Assembly: GCA_022825385.1 (NCBI GenBank)
Contig: JAJDWX010000006.1
Span: forward strand, 60,329-124,328
Direction: 5' to 3'
Length of the DNA stretch: 64,000 nucleotides
Source of the DNA: Rhodothermales bacterium
Lineage (GTDB): Bacteria > Bacteroidota > Rhodothermia > Rhodothermales > VXPQ01
In this document: positions 27,666 to 36,577 of the stretch, one piece after another
Numbering within the stretch: the stretch's first letter is position 1
Layout: each line of letters opens with the position of its first letter
Notes under the pieces: model-generated
Seen by the model: only the letters and a program-made list of their open reading frames with translations
The model's database searches: none
What the model was told of the DNA's origin: nothing
Translations under genes and position numbers: made by a program

Positions 27666-28595
27666 TCACCCCGCGCCCCCAATCGCCGCCCGCACGAACC
27701 CCCCGGCTTGCTGGAGCCGCCGTCTTGCCTCTTCCGCACCCAGCCCGGCAAGATGCATCACCAGCGCCGTCTTAACGTGTCCTCCTGCGCGGTCCAGTAA
27801 TTCCGCGGCTTCCGCGTAGGACGCCCCCGTCACGGTCATCACGGTGCGTTTCGACCGTTCGACCAGCTTTGCGTTCGTCATCTGCAAATCCACCATCATA
27901 TTCTCGTACACCTTGCCCAGGCGAATCATGGAGGCCGTAGTAAGCATATTGAGCACCAGTTTTTGCGCGGTGCCGGATTTCATGCGGGTCGAACCCATGA
28001 TGACTTCAGGGCCCACCACCGGGCAAATCGCCACGTCCACCTCCAGATCGAAGTCCGCCCGGGGGTTGCAGGTCACATAAAGCGTTTTGCATCCGATAGC
28101 GCGGGCGCGCCGGACGGCCCCCACCACAAAAGGCGTCCGCCTGCTTGCCGCGATTCCGCATACCACGTCCGAGGCGCGCACGCCTGCCTCGTTCAAGGCC
28201 TGCGCGCCATTGGATTCCAGGTCCTCCGCGCCTTCCTGCGAACGAAAAACTGCGGCAGGCCCTCCTGCGATAATGCTCTGCACCATGTCGGGATCGCTTC
28301 CGAACGTAGGCGGGCACTCCGACGCGTCCACGACGCCAAGGCGACCGCTTGTCCCCGCGCCCACGTAAAACAGGCGTCCGCCTTGCCGGAACGCATCCAC
28401 AATCAATTCCACCGCCTCCGCGATATACGGAATCTCGGCGCGCACTGCGTCAGGCACCGTGCGGTCCTCGGCATGGATGATTTCCAGGATTTCCCGGACA
28501 GGCGCCAGGTCGATGTTTCGGGACCTCGGGTTGCGTTGCTCCGTAGCCAGCTGCTGGAGCGCTGAAAAAAGAGGGGGCGGGTCGGCTTGCGGCAT
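27666..28595 (-). CDS. murQ: N-acetylmuramic acid 6-phosphate etherase
   Basis: MurQ cleaves the lactyl ether of MurNAc-6-phosphate during cell-wall recycling. The SIS domain shows YVGAGTSGRLGVVDASECPP (residues ~77-96), VCGIAASRRTPFV, and EVIMGSTRMKSGTAQKLVLNM, all family signatures, with the catalytic acidic residues in DASE. At 309 residues it is standard. The C-terminal helical part (AGGHVKTALVMHLAG) is complete. It is transcribed away from recF, and no anmK or amgK partner is beside it. Confidence 0.96.
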   Translation of the reverse strand: MPQADPPPLFSALQQLATEQRNPRSRNIDLAPVREILEIIHAEDRTVPDAVRAEIPYIAEAVELIVDAFRQGGRLFYVGAGTSGRLGVVDASECPPTFGSDPDMVQSIIAGGPAAVFRSQEGAEDLESNGAQALNEAGVRASDVVCGIAASRRTPFVVGAVRRARAIGCKTLYVTCNPRADFDLEVDVAICPVVGPEVIMGSTRMKSGTAQKLVLNMLTTASMIRLGKVYENMMVDLQMTNAKLVERSKRTVMTVTGASYAEAAELLDRAGGHVKTALVMHLAGLGAEEARRRLQQAGGFVRAAIGGAG

Positions 28596-28765
28596 AGGGT
28601 TCGGCGGCGTCAGGCGAGATGGAAGTCGAGTTCAGGCGAACAGGGGATACGCTGCGCTTCGTGGACTTGACGAGCGTATCCCGTGCTCTTGCGCTGGAGG
28701 GGGCAAACGATTCCGAACGAAATAGCCGTCGTTGTCGTACATATCCAGCCATATCCTGACAGGCC

Positions 28766-29926
28766 ATGTATCTCAAGTCGATTCGTCTTACGGATTTTCG
28801 CGTACACGAGCGCACCGAGTGCACGTTTGCTCCATCGGTGAATCTGCTGTACGGGCCCAACGGGGCGGGCAAGACGAATATACTGGATGCTATTCATTAC
28901 GCTTGCCTGTCGAAAGGCTTCGTCGCATCGGGGGATCGGTATATCGTACGGCGCGGCGCGAAGCACGCCGAGGTGGAGGGTTCTTTCGCGAGCGATGGCG
29001 ACCGGGATCGCCGGGTACGCATGGCGTATGTTCCGGGCGGAGGGAAGCGCATGTTCGTCAATGGGGTTCCGCAGGAGAGAGTATCCTCCATAGTCGGGCA
29101 ATTGCCGGTGGTTTCGTGCGCTCCGCAGGACTATGTGTTGACTTCTGGAGGGCCCGAGCATCGGCGCCGTTTCATGGACAATCTTCTGTCCCAGCGCGCT
29201 CCGTTGTATCTCGACGCGTTGCTCAGGTTTCGTCGGGCGCTGAAACAGCGCAACCGCTACCTTGCCGAGACGAAAGGGAGCGGATCGGTTGAGGACGCGG
29301 CGATCCTGTCTTCCTGGAACGAACAACTCGTCTTGTTCGGGAGCCAGATTGCGGAAACGCGACAAGGTTTTACAGAGGCCTTCGCAGAATACCTTGATCG
29401 CGCCTATCGATCCATCGAGTCCGTTGCGGAAAAACCCACCATGGAATACCAGGCCAATCTCCGTCTTCCCCCCTCGGCGACGCTCGAATCCATTCAGTCC
29501 GTCTACCGGGACAAACTGACCGCTGTTTTCGAGGACGAATGTCGTCGGGGAACCACGCTCGCCGGGCCGCACCTCGACGACCTGGCGTTTCGGCTGGACG
29601 ATATGCTGGTTCGCCGGTATGCCTCGCAGGGTCAGCACCGTACGTTCGGCATGGCCCTGAAACTGGCCATGTACGCTTTTTTGCAGGAAAGCGTCGGCGA
29701 ACGCCCGATTTTGCTTCTCGACGACGTATTCGAGCATCTGGATGCGTCCCGCACCGAAGCGTTTCTCGACTTGCTTCAGTCTGACTTGATCGGACAAACA
29801 ATCATTTCCGCCACGGACCGTCGTCCTTTCGAGGGGTTGATTCCGTTCGAAGAGGACCGGCACCAGGCGCTTTTTGTGGAAAGGGGGCAGGTGGAGGAGC
29901 CGACGGCAGTTACTACGGGCAGCTAA
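28766..29926 (+). CDS. recF: DNA replication and repair protein RecF
   Basis: RecF is an SMC-like ATPase that loads RecA at gaps with RecO and RecR. Walker A is GPNGAGKTNILDA (residues ~30-42), the signature region is ASQGQHRTFGMALKLA, and Walker B is PILLLDDVFEHLD. The N-terminus LKSIRLTDFRVHE is typical. It usually neighbours dnaA and dnaN; here it is divergent from murQ and lies between two parS sites, which still supports an origin-proximal location. At 386 residues it is complete. Confidence 0.96.
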   Translation: MYLKSIRLTDFRVHERTECTFAPSVNLLYGPNGAGKTNILDAIHYACLSKGFVASGDRYIVRRGAKHAEVEGSFASDGDRDRRVRMAYVPGGGKRMFVNGVPQERVSSIVGQLPVVSCAPQDYVLTSGGPEHRRRFMDNLLSQRAPLYLDALLRFRRALKQRNRYLAETKGSGSVEDAAILSSWNEQLVLFGSQIAETRQGFTEAFAEYLDRAYRSIESVAEKPTMEYQANLRLPPSATLESIQSVYRDKLTAVFEDECRRGTTLAGPHLDDLAFRLDDMLVRRYASQGQHRTFGMALKLAMYAFLQESVGERPILLLDDVFEHLDASRTEAFLDLLQSDLIGQTIISATDRRPFEGLIPFEEDRHQALFVERGQVEEPTAVTTGS

Positions 29927-29948
29927 CAAGCGTTTGCGAAAACCCCAA

Positions 29949-29964
29949 TGTTTCACGTGAAACT
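29949..29964. promoter_or_regulatory. parS: parS centromere site (ParB binding), second copy
   Basis: The sequence TGTTTCACGTGAAACT contains the same 14-base palindrome as 27651-27664 and matches 15 of 16 consensus bases. It lies 22 bases after recF and just before an AT-rich island (29975-30030). Together the two sites bracket murQ-recF. Confidence 0.9.
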
Positions 29965-30026
29965 TTTGGATGCATCTATACGAATATTTTGTATAAATCT
30001 TTATTTAACAAATAATTACCGGATTT

Positions 30027-30497
30027 TTACGAATGGGCCGCCGACTGCTGGTCCGCCTCGCTCGCCGCGCCGTTTTTGTCTGCGCCGTTGTCCGAAGGGG
30101 GAACGATGGTGGCCTCGCCGCCCACGGCGAGCCGTCCTTCGTAGTAGACGTATACCCGGCTCTTGACGTGTTTCCGTTTTTCGATCTTTTCGCTGATCTT
30201 GATTTCTACCGTGATTTCCGATCCCACGGGGACGGGGCGCAGGAAACGGCAGGAAATGGAAGCGGCAATGCAACCGTGGCCCGGAAAATCCCGGCCCAGC
30301 ACCTTGGAAATAATCCCCAGCAGCAGGATGCCGTGCACGATCGGTTTTTCGAACTGCGTCGTGGCGGCGTATTCGGGGCTCACATGGATTGGATTGTCGT
30401 CCCCGGTAAGGTCGGCGAACGTTTGCACGTCCTCCACGGACAAAAAGCGCGTGGTTGAAAAGGAGTCGCCTATGTTTATTTTCTCGTACGTATTCAT
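30027..30497 (-). CDS. MaoC-like (hot-dog) dehydratase/hydratase
   Basis: This single-hot-dog protein of the R-specific enoyl-CoA hydratase (MaoC/PhaJ) type has 156 residues. The catalytic segment is FADLTGDDNPIHVSPEYAA, with the Asp and His of the hydratase-2 motif, followed by IVHGILLLGIISKVLG. The ATG at 30497 precedes the conserved YEKINIGDSF start; an upstream open frame adds ~32 residues that look non-conserved. The C-terminus has a polar Ala/Asp tail. The substrate is probably a (3R)-hydroxyacyl-CoA or -ACP; the neighbours give no pathway clue. Confidence 0.85.
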   Translation of the reverse strand: MNTYEKINIGDSFSTTRFLSVEDVQTFADLTGDDNPIHVSPEYAATTQFEKPIVHGILLLGIISKVLGRDFPGHGCIAASISCRFLRPVPVGSEITVEIKISEKIEKRKHVKSRVYVYYEGRLAVGGEATIVPPSDNGADKNGAASEADQQSAAHS

Positions 30498-30716
30498 TCT
30501 GAAAGGCCGTTTAAGGCGGGCGCGCATGAGGTTGGGTTCGCCCGCAGCGTTGGTTTGCAACAAACCCGTAATATAATGAATCGCCGACGACAATCGAAAT
30601 CGCGTCGCTTGGCGTCCCTGTCCTTGCCATGCGGAACCAATTCCCCCAAATGCCTGTTTTTTCCCGCGCGTCGTACGGATTTGGTCGCCCGGCGTACTCT
30701 CTGATTCCTACGGTCT

Positions 30717-32045
30717 GTGCCTTCGTCTTCCAAAAGAGTTCTTCTGCTGGCGCCGTACTTCCTGCCTCGCCGCCGCGTGGGGTCCATGCGCCCGTTCCGG
30801 TTCGCCATTCATCTGCGCGAATTCGGCTGGGAACCCACCGTGATGACCATCCCCTTTCCGGGAGGGAGTCTCACCGACAAGGAAGCGCGTTTATTGAAGG
30901 ATGTTCGCGTCCTCAACATTGCGTCGCCCATAGATCGCACGTTTCGGTCCGAGAGCCATCTGGGCGCGCCGCCGGGAATGGGAGGCAGGCCTCCACGGGG
31001 GGCGCCGGCTCCATGGATCGCCGCGCTGGATCGGCAGTTTCCCATAGATAGCTGGCTTCCGCTATTCGCCGCAAAATTCAGGACAATGCTGCGGCAGGCG
31101 GCCGAGGTCGATCCGCACGTCGTTTGGGCTACCGGCAATCCCTGGTCCGCGCTGATGGCGGGGCGGCGCTTGAGCAAGCGGCTCGGCGTCCCGTACATTG
31201 CGGATTTTCGCGACCCCTGGACGTTGTCCGAGGCGCCTGTCCGGCAAAAATGGCCCTGGGTGCAGCGGATCGACGAGCGGGCGGAACGCCGCGTAGTGAC
31301 TGGAGCGGACGCGCTCATGTTTCAAACCCGTCGCATGGCCGATGCATACCGGGAACATTATGCGGAACTCGCGCCGAGGAGCGTCGTCGTCGGCAACAGT
31401 TTCGACCCGGATGTTTTCAACGACCCCATTTCGGTGGAGGGCCGTTTCGACGGGGAGGATGTTTCTTCGGGGCCCTCGTCCCTGTTGCGGATCGGTTTTT
31501 TCGGGCGTTTTCGCGCCATATCGCCTGCCGCGCCCATGATCGACGCGCTGGTCGAGCTTCGGAAACGGCGCCCCGCGCTCCTCGAGCGCATTCGCATACA
31601 TTCTTTCGGGCCGCTTTCCTCGACCGACGCTGCGCAAGCGCGCGCCTATGGACTTGAGGGGCAGTTCGCATGCGAGGACATTGTTCCGCTCGAACAGGCG
31701 CTTTCCACGCTTCGCCGGTTCGATCTGTTGCTTGTAATCGCCGATGTGCATCCCCGGCACGTCATTCCCGCAAAGATTTTCGAATATCTTGCGGCGGGGC
31801 GCCCCATCCTCTCGCTCTCGACGAATCTGGAAGTGGAGGAACTGCTTCGCCGTACGGGCGCCGGGGTGCAAATAGAGGATACGGTCGCGGCGGCGCGCCT
31901 TTTGACGGATTGCCTCCGCGCCCGCGAAGCCGGGCGTCCGCTTCCGGTCCCGTTCGATCCGAAACCGGAAGAAATCATGCGGCACGATGCGCGAACGACC
32001 ACGCGCGCGTTTGCCCGTACGCTCGACAGCCTGACGGGCCGGTAG
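30717..32045 (+). CDS. Family 4-like glycosyltransferase
   Basis: This 442-residue GT-B protein starts at GTG with KRVLLLAPYFLPRRRVGSMRP, the N-terminal Rossmann strand and loop of GT4 enzymes. DPHVVWATGNPW, PYIADFRDPW, and a C-terminal domain with IGFFGRF and a PAKIFEYLAAGRPIL segment (donor-binding E-x7-E-like region) are seen. It heads a plus-strand run with a membrane protein, DUF3047 protein and MMPL transporter, suggesting surface polysaccharide or glycolipid assembly. Sugar specificity is not readable. Confidence 0.85.
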   Translation: MPSSSKRVLLLAPYFLPRRRVGSMRPFRFAIHLREFGWEPTVMTIPFPGGSLTDKEARLLKDVRVLNIASPIDRTFRSESHLGAPPGMGGRPPRGAPAPWIAALDRQFPIDSWLPLFAAKFRTMLRQAAEVDPHVVWATGNPWSALMAGRRLSKRLGVPYIADFRDPWTLSEAPVRQKWPWVQRIDERAERRVVTGADALMFQTRRMADAYREHYAELAPRSVVVGNSFDPDVFNDPISVEGRFDGEDVSSGPSSLLRIGFFGRFRAISPAAPMIDALVELRKRRPALLERIRIHSFGPLSSTDAAQARAYGLEGQFACEDIVPLEQALSTLRRFDLLLVIADVHPRHVIPAKIFEYLAAGRPILSLSTNLEVEELLRRTGAGVQIEDTVAAARLLTDCLRAREAGRPLPVPFDPKPEEIMRHDARTTTRAFARTLDSLTGR

Positions 32046-32047
32046 CC

Positions 32048-33106
32048 ATGCCTCTTGTTCCTGTTGCGAAACGTTTTTTCGAGCGCCTGCGGACCTTCGC
32101 CGGTACGGACGCCGGCAAACGGCTGGCGGGCACGCTGCGCGGTCTTTTTTTCGTGGCGATCATCGCCGTGCTCATCTATCAGATCGGGAAAATCGGGTGG
32201 GATCGTTTGCTGCGGTCGCTCCCGTCCGAACCGGCGTTTTATGTGTTGCTGCTCGCCATGTATTTTCTGCTTCCGGTTACGGAGGCCATGATTTACGGGC
32301 GGTTCTGGTCGCTGCGTCCCTGGCAATGCATCGCCGTGATGATTCGCAAACGGGTGCTGAACATGGACGTAATAGGCTATTCCGGGGAGGTGTACCTGTT
32401 TATGTGGGCGAAGGACCGCGTGCAGCGTACGCGCAAGGCCGTCATGGGCGTCATCAAGGATAACCTGATCGTTACCTCGGCTTCTTCGCTGATTTCCGCT
32501 TTGCTCCTTATAGCGGGCCTGGTCGTTTCCGGTCAATTCGCGCTCGATCAGATCGTCGAATTGCCTGGTCCGCTGTACGCAGGCCTTGGCGTCCTGGTTT
32601 CTGTGTTCGTCGGCGTGCTTGCATACCGCTTTCGGCACGAGATTTTCCTGCTTTCCCGTCGTACGCTGGCTATCCTGCTGGCTGCGCACGTGTCCCGTTT
32701 TCTGGTGGGGTACGCGCTGCTGGTCGCGGCCTGGCGGGTGGTGCTTCCGGATGTTCCGTTCGAGACATGGGCTATACTGCTCGTGGTCCTGGTCGTAATC
32801 AACAGAATGCCGTTCGTGCCCTCAAGCGACCTGGTATTCGCCAGCGCGGGCGCAAGCATTGCGCCGTACCTTGACGCGCCGGCGGCCTCGGTGGTTGGCA
32901 TGCTTCTTGTCCGTAGCGCCGTGGATCGCTTGCTCAGCCTGTTGTTCTTCGTTTCGAGCGCCTGGTGGGAGCGTCGCCGCGGGCAATCCCTGACCTCGGC
33001 GCCGGACGACGCCTTGCTTGCGGAATGGGCCGGGCAATCCGGCGAGCCAGATCGGGCGGAAAAGGAAACATCCCGGGACGCGCCATCCCGGCAAACACCG
33101 AATTAA
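32048..33106 (+). CDS. Polytopic membrane protein, possible flippase-like
   Basis: This 352-residue protein begins two bases after the glycosyltransferase stop. About seven to eight hydrophobic segments are visible, for example GLFFVAIIAVLIYQIG, YVLLLAMYFLLPVT, SLISALLLIAGLVV, YAGLGVLVSVFVGVLAY and AILLVVLVVI. The layout resembles lysylphosphatidylglycerol-synthase TM or UPF0104-type proteins, but the key motifs are not clear. The tail is hydrophilic. It is likely co-transcribed with the glycosyltransferase and may move its product or lipid substrate. The function is inferred from context only. Confidence 0.7.
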   Translation: MPLVPVAKRFFERLRTFAGTDAGKRLAGTLRGLFFVAIIAVLIYQIGKIGWDRLLRSLPSEPAFYVLLLAMYFLLPVTEAMIYGRFWSLRPWQCIAVMIRKRVLNMDVIGYSGEVYLFMWAKDRVQRTRKAVMGVIKDNLIVTSASSLISALLLIAGLVVSGQFALDQIVELPGPLYAGLGVLVSVFVGVLAYRFRHEIFLLSRRTLAILLAAHVSRFLVGYALLVAAWRVVLPDVPFETWAILLVVLVVINRMPFVPSSDLVFASAGASIAPYLDAPAASVVGMLLVRSAVDRLLSLLFFVSSAWWERRRGQSLTSAPDDALLAEWAGQSGEPDRAEKETSRDAPSRQTPN

Positions 33107-33324
33107 TTTGTAATTCATTAAAAATAAACAAAAACGGAACACTTTTTGCTTTAAAACCAGCGATATCATGCTTGCAGCCTGCTTCGGACGCCCGCCGCTG
33201 TGTTCGCCCAGCGCTGCGCAACCCGCTTGCTTCGCAGTTATCTCATAGCCGACGGCGCCATGCGCTCCCCGAAATCGAACAAGCCGGTCGGGTATTCCGT
33301 ACGAATCTCAACGAGTAATCTGTT

Positions 33325-34038
33325 ATGCCCGGTATGAATTTGCTTTTTTCCGTCGTTGGGCTGTTGCTGATCTTCGGCGCGCCGCCGTCCTGCGCAGCGC
33401 CGCCCGACACCACCTTCGTGCTGGAGAACTTCGAAGCGGAGGTCGAGGGCCGTTTGCCTGCTGCATGGCGCTTCTTTTCCCGGTCGAAACGCCGTTTCGA
33501 GGCGCCGGATCGGCTTATGAACGCTTCGGGAAGGTTTGTTGTGATGCAGGAAGACGGCAATCGTTTTCTTCGCGCCTACACGTCGGGGTCGGCGCGGCGC
33601 ATTTCCTTGCCGGGCGAGGCGTTCGATTGGGACTTGTCGTCGTTGCCCCGCCTGCAATGGATGTGGCGGGCCCATCGCTTGCCCGAAGGCGCCCGCGAGG
33701 ATCGGGTCAACGATTCCGGCGCGGCGGTCTATGTGTCCTTTGCGAAAACAGACTGGCTGGGACGTCCGCGCAGCATAAAATACGTATACAGCACGGGGCT
33801 GCCCCCGGAATCCGTGGTTTCCACTGGCAACGTAAAGATTGTGGTGGTTTCCAGCGGCCTGGACGAAACAGGCGAGTGGGTACAGGTCGCGCGCAATGTG
33901 GCGGAGGATTATCGGAAGATATTCGGCTCGGAGCCGCCGAACGCCCCCATGACCATTACGCTCTGGAGCGATTCGGATAATACGGGGTCTGTAGCGGAAG
34001 TCGATTTCGACAACATCATGCTTGCGGGTTCGCCATGA
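33325..34038 (+). CDS. DUF3047 family secreted protein
   Basis: This 237-residue protein has a signal peptide (MPGMNLLFSVVGLLLIFGAP, cleavage after SCAA). The mature part fits DUF3047: FVLENFEAEVEGRLPAAW near the start, a central LPRLQWMWRAHRLPEGAREDR, an AAVYVSFAK strand, then DEVEGEWVQVARNVAEDY-like and DNTGSVAEVDFDNI. The fold is probably a concanavalin-like beta sandwich. Its last four bases overlap the MMPL transporter start (ATGA), so the two act together, perhaps in envelope lipid transport. The preceding 218 bases are AT-rich near 33105-33160 and carry no gene. Confidence 0.8.
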   Translation: MPGMNLLFSVVGLLLIFGAPPSCAAPPDTTFVLENFEAEVEGRLPAAWRFFSRSKRRFEAPDRLMNASGRFVVMQEDGNRFLRAYTSGSARRISLPGEAFDWDLSSLPRLQWMWRAHRLPEGAREDRVNDSGAAVYVSFAKTDWLGRPRSIKYVYSTGLPPESVVSTGNVKIVVVSSGLDETGEWVQVARNVAEDYRKIFGSEPPNAPMTITLWSDSDNTGSVAEVDFDNIMLAGSP

Positions 34039-36569
34039 GTCGTTTCTCCGGCGCGTTGCGCGTCTTTATCCGGTTGGCGGTTCGGCAGGCCTGGGCCGTG
34101 GCGCTGCTTGCGCTTGTCCTTTCCGCGGCGGGCTTCTGGTTTGCCCGGCAACTTCGCATCGATACGGATTTTTCCAACCTGGTTCCGAGCGCGTATCCGA
34201 GCGTACAGGCGCTGGAAGCGCTCCGCGAAACCGTGGGGAGCGAGGCCACCGTAGACGTGGCGATCGTAAGTCCGTCGTTCGAGGCCAACAAGGCCTTTGC
34301 CGAAGCGCTGATTCCCCGGGCGCTGGCGCTGGCGCCGACGCCGGGGGCCGAACCCTACCTGAACCGGGTGGATTTCGAGAAGGATACGGCGTTCCTGGAG
34401 GAAAACGCCCTCTATTTCGCGACCTGGGCCGAACTGGACAGCCTGGAATCGTACCTGCGCGACCAGATTCGCGAGGCGAAGCTCGAAGCCAATCCGTTTT
34501 TCTTCGATCTGGACGACGAAGAGGACGAAACCGCGGGCGGGGCGACGTACGATCCTGCCCGCGACCTGCAGGAAGTGTACGATCACATTGTCGGGAAGCG
34601 CTATCCGGTCAACGAGGACAGTACGATCATGGCGCTCCGGTTCTATCCGAGCGGCTCGCAGACGGACATCGGATTCATCGAGGCGTTGTACGACGACCTG
34701 GATGCGCTTGTCGCCGCGCTTGATCCTGCGAACTGGCACCCGGAAATGCAGGTGGTTCCGGCGGGGCGATTGCTGCGGCAGCTCGTGGAACTGCGAACGA
34801 TTTCCGACGACGTGCTTGGCTCGTTCGCCGCGGGGGTATCGGCGGTCCTGTTGCTTGTGGTGGGATATTTCTTCTACAAGGGATATACGGCGCGCGCAGG
34901 CCATCGCTTTTCCCGCCGCGTCCTGGGGGCGCAGTTGGTCCGCATTCCGGTGCTGGCCTGCCTGATCGGGGCGCCGCTCCTGATGAGCCTTTGCTGGACG
35001 CTGGGCGTGGCCTGGTTCGCGTTCGGGATGCTCAATCTGATGACGTCTACGCTCGGGCTGGTGCTGTTCGGCCTCGGGATCGACTACGGCATCCATTTTT
35101 ACGCCCGCTACACGGAAGAGCGCAGCCTGGGCCATGCGCCGGCGGAGGCGGCGGAAATTACCTTCCTGAGTACGGGGAAGGCGATTGCGCTGGGCGCTTG
35201 CACCACGGCGGCGGCGCTGTACGTATTGTCCGCCGCGGATTTTCGGGGCTTCAGCGAATTCGGCTTTATCGCCGGCACGGGCATTCTTTTCGCCATGGGG
35301 GCGATGACGGTTGTGACGCCGGCGCTCCTCGTGCTTTGCGAGCGGTATCGCCTGCTTGATTTTTCCGGAATCGAGACGGAGGGCGGGGATCGGGCGCCCC
35401 GGCGAGCACATGGCAGAATCCCGGGCGCGAAGGGCCTGGCGCTCGGCAGCGCGGCGCTGGTGATCGCCGCGCTTGCGTTGCTTCCGAGGGTGGGTTTCCA
35501 GTACGATTTCGGCGCGCTCGAACCGGTGTACGAAACGTACGACGCCAAACGGAATCTTGTCCGCGCGGTGTATCCGTCGAGAGGACGCAACCCGGCCTAT
35601 GTGCTCGTGGACGATCCGGCGGAAGCGCCTGCGGTGCAGGAGGCGGTCGAGCGGCATGCCCGCGCGGACACGCTGTCGCCCACCATCGACCGGGTGGAAA
35701 CGCTGCAGGAGCGGTTTCCCATGGCCGCTGCGGAGCAACGGCGCAAACTGGACCGGATCGCCGAAATCCGCGCGCTGTTTGCGGATCCATTCTTGCAAAC
35801 CGACGAGGACGAAGGCCTTGCGCGCGCGGAGCGGGCCGCGGGCACCACGCAGCCGCTTGCGATAGAACAGCTTCCCGAAAGCATTCGCAACCGGTTCCTG
35901 TCCAAGACGGGCGAACTGGGGGGCTTCGTGGTGATCTATCCTGCGGTGGGGCTTGCCGACGGGCGGGCCTCCATGGCGTTCGCCGACGACGTGGGCAAGA
36001 TCGTTACGGAAGACGGGAGTACGTACTACGCGGGTTCTCCGTCCATCGTGGCGGCGGACATGCTCCGGCTGATGCGCCGCGACGCGCCCTGGATGATGGC
36101 GGGCGCCCTGCTGATGGTGATCCTGCTCATGTGGATCAATTTTCGTTCGGCGCGGTGGGTTGCGCTGGCTACGGCGCCGCTGGCGGTAGGCGTCTTATGG
36201 ATGCTTCTGGCGATGGAAGTCGCGGGGCTTCAGCTCAATTTCTATAATATGATCGTGCTTCCCGCCATTCTGGGCATCGGGAACGACGCGGGCGTGCACC
36301 TGATCCATCGCTACCGGGAGGAAGGGCCCGGCTCCATCCGGCATGTGCTTCGGTACACGGGCGAGCATATCGCCATGGGATCCTTCACCACCATGATAGG
36401 ATTTGCGGGATTGCTGCTCAGTTTTCATCCCGGATTGCACTCGATCGGGGAGTTGGCCGTGGCGGGCATCGGGGCTACGCTGCTTGCCGCGCTCTTCTTT
36501 TTGCCGGCGACGTTGCAATGGCTGGAAGATCGCCAGGGTTCCGCGCCGGGCGAGGCGGGCGCGGCGTAA
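34035..36569 (+). CDS. MMPL/RND-family lipid transporter
   Basis: This 844-residue protein has 12 predicted TM helices in two repeats. Each half has a large extracytoplasmic loop followed by an SSD-like bundle. The paired signatures are FGLGIDYGIHFYARYTEE (~residue 360) and GIGNDAGVHLIHRYREE (~750), with the membrane Asp typical of proton-driven RND pumps. It resembles HpnN/MMPL lipid exporters rather than multidrug AcrB types, as it lacks an obvious periplasmic adaptor and outer-membrane partner. It is translationally coupled to the DUF3047 gene. The substrate is not known; hopanoid, glycolipid or apolar lipid are possible. Confidence 0.88.
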   Translation: MSRFSGALRVFIRLAVRQAWAVALLALVLSAAGFWFARQLRIDTDFSNLVPSAYPSVQALEALRETVGSEATVDVAIVSPSFEANKAFAEALIPRALALAPTPGAEPYLNRVDFEKDTAFLEENALYFATWAELDSLESYLRDQIREAKLEANPFFFDLDDEEDETAGGATYDPARDLQEVYDHIVGKRYPVNEDSTIMALRFYPSGSQTDIGFIEALYDDLDALVAALDPANWHPEMQVVPAGRLLRQLVELRTISDDVLGSFAAGVSAVLLLVVGYFFYKGYTARAGHRFSRRVLGAQLVRIPVLACLIGAPLLMSLCWTLGVAWFAFGMLNLMTSTLGLVLFGLGIDYGIHFYARYTEERSLGHAPAEAAEITFLSTGKAIALGACTTAAALYVLSAADFRGFSEFGFIAGTGILFAMGAMTVVTPALLVLCERYRLLDFSGIETEGGDRAPRRAHGRIPGAKGLALGSAALVIAALALLPRVGFQYDFGALEPVYETYDAKRNLVRAVYPSRGRNPAYVLVDDPAEAPAVQEAVERHARADTLSPTIDRVETLQERFPMAAAEQRRKLDRIAEIRALFADPFLQTDEDEGLARAERAAGTTQPLAIEQLPESIRNRFLSKTGELGGFVVIYPAVGLADGRASMAFADDVGKIVTEDGSTYYAGSPSIVAADMLRLMRRDAPWMMAGALLMVILLMWINFRSARWVALATAPLAVGVLWMLLAMEVAGLQLNFYNMIVLPAILGIGNDAGVHLIHRYREEGPGSIRHVLRYTGEHIAMGSFTTMIGFAGLLLSFHPGLHSIGELAVAGIGATLLAALFFLPATLQWLEDRQGSAPGEAGAA

Positions 36570-36577
36570 CCGGCGTT

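Noticed and set aside
27540..30030. Replication origin with DnaA boxes
   Set aside because: No canonical TTATCCACA boxes were seen in the AT-rich islands; only parS and recF support origin proximity.
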